DNA of 64,000 nt, from the NCBI GenBank assembly GCA_964017195.1, contig OZ024889.1, forward strand, positions 60,473,858-60,537,857. Reading direction: 5' to 3'. The notes under the pieces are model-generated. The model was not told the DNA's origin. It saw nothing but the letters and a program-made list of their open reading frames with translations, and searched no databases. The translations under genes were made by a program, and so were the position numbers. Every line of letters starts with the position of its first letter. Within the stretch, counting starts at the first letter, position 1. This document shows, one piece after another, positions 63,091-64,000 of the stretch. The DNA comes from Siderastrea radians. Lineage: Eukaryota; Cnidaria; Anthozoa; Scleractinia; Rhizangiidae.

Positions 63091-64000
63091 TCAGTAAAAA
63101 TCAAGGAAAAATCGTAAAATCGCGGCCACGGTCACAAAATCGATTTCGTTCATTTTTTGTCTACAGCAAGTTTAAGGTACTAAACAAAATAAGTTTTTCG
63201 AAATAGCCATTTTGAATGAAATTAACGGTTAAAACCCATTTGATCGAATTTGGCGGTGCGCGAGCCTGAAATTTTGCACTTTTTGCAAGATTCTCGTTCG
63301 AAATAAAATACAACAGCCAGAATTCTAGAGCTATAAGTATACACACTAGGTCTTATTTAATTGGGATATGGTGTTCTTTTTAGTCTCATGGTCTTCCTGA
63401 AGAAAAGAAGCAGAGATTTTGAACTTATATTTTCAGCCGTTCGATTACACGCCAAAGCATGCCCGAAACTACCCTGCGAGCAGAGGCCCTTCAATCTTCC
63501 TAGATAAGTCGGGAAGAGGAAGGGACCTCTGCCAGCCATTCTCGTTCCCAGAGCCTACGATCTGTTCGGTCAGCGGTGGGATCGTAGGGCTCTGGTATCA
63601 GCCATTACCGTATGTCATGAGATTCATGACATCCGGTAGCGCATGTCTAATTCGTTAAGGTGCTATTGCGCCTGCTCTATTCTCGTCCGTGGAGTTCTGG
63701 ACATGACAGTTCTAACAACAAGCGACAAATTTGAATTTCTATCGTCGAGTCATGGCCCAGATTGACTATAAAAAGCTGTTCAGGACCCTCTGAAATCTCC
63801 TCAGGAATCTCCTGCAATTAGCGGAAAACCTGGAGCTTTAAAAGGAACAAACTTCAGAAGCTGCCTTTCGTGCCATAGTTGTTCAGAAGAACGAGTTTTT
63901 TGCTCACGGGTTTTGGATTTGTATCGCCTGAATAAAGGTATATTTGCATTTGCGTTATACTGAATTGTACAGTTATTTTATTACATTCGTCTGGTTTCTG
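63091..64000. other. Right-edge stretch, nothing firmly recognised
   Basis: GAGCAGAGGCCC at 63478 and GGGACCTCTGC at 63523 form a short inverted repeat round a 35-nt loop, and GATCGTAGG / CCTACGATC flank 63557-63592; both may be MITE ends. No gene seen. Confidence 0.35.

Noticed and set aside
1..64000. tRNA genes, tRNA-derived SINEs, rRNA, CRISPR-like arrays
   Set aside because: None seen by eye; the regular arrays present are microsatellites and the ~131-bp tandem repeat. A tRNAscan run would be needed to exclude tRNA genes.

Overview
This is a TE-rich, intron-containing, AT-rich animal genome segment. The gene families point to a cnidarian, most likely an anthozoan such as a stony coral. 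The clues are plant-type leucine-rich repeats fused to a multi-pass membrane protein, arylsulfatase-B-like genes in tandem, Crypton and DIRS tyrosine-recombinase elements, Penelope-like reverse transcriptase, and a multi-exon DDE-like element gene with DNAGCYH and SDPQAGKGAADR motifs. The assignment is from family resemblance recalled from memory, not from a search.

Layout. At 1-6.7 kb the minus strand holds the first exon of one arylsulfatase-B-like gene (intact, runs off the left edge) and four 3' exons of a second, broken one. A matching broken first exon of this family lies at 60.5-60.8 kb, so the sulfatase cluster is interrupted by about 54 kb of mobile DNA and other genes. From 8 to 18 kb come a possible signal-peptide exon, a TA-flanked terminal-inverted-repeat (TIR) element, a fold-back, a ~131-bp tandem array, a Penelope-like remnant and dispersed repeats.

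The most striking object is at 18.26-29.61 kb. It is an ~11.35-kb element flanked by TTAA on both sides, with ~1.1-1.2 kb terminal inverted repeats that enclose one six-exon gene with zinc-binding, DDE-like, C2H2-like, HTH-like and SAP-like segments. The gene carries one clear frameshift. Its third intron hosts a TIR element, which itself hosts a Harbinger-like element with TTA duplications. A second, decayed relative of the gene sits at 32.9-33.4 kb.

From 31 to 46 kb lie small MITEs, a RING-like remnant, a Crypton-type tyrosine recombinase with an intact 448-codon frame, a DIRS remnant, a piggyBac-like MITE (TTAA) and a Myb/SANT-like exon beside a cluster of TATCCAGTGGATA palindromes. At 46.4-49.8 kb is a long LRR/cysteine-rich/multi-pass membrane receptor-like gene broken by several frameshifts and two stops. 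At 51.15-57.39 kb is a 6.25-kb TAA-flanked element with ~1.45-kb inverted arms. The right end has the sulfatase exon and a LINE reverse-transcriptase fragment.

Apart from the Crypton frame, the left-edge sulfatase exon and perhaps two short exons, everything protein-like here is decayed. The window is best read as a graveyard of nested transposons that split a sulfatase cluster and surround a dying receptor gene. No tRNA, rRNA or CRISPR was recognised.
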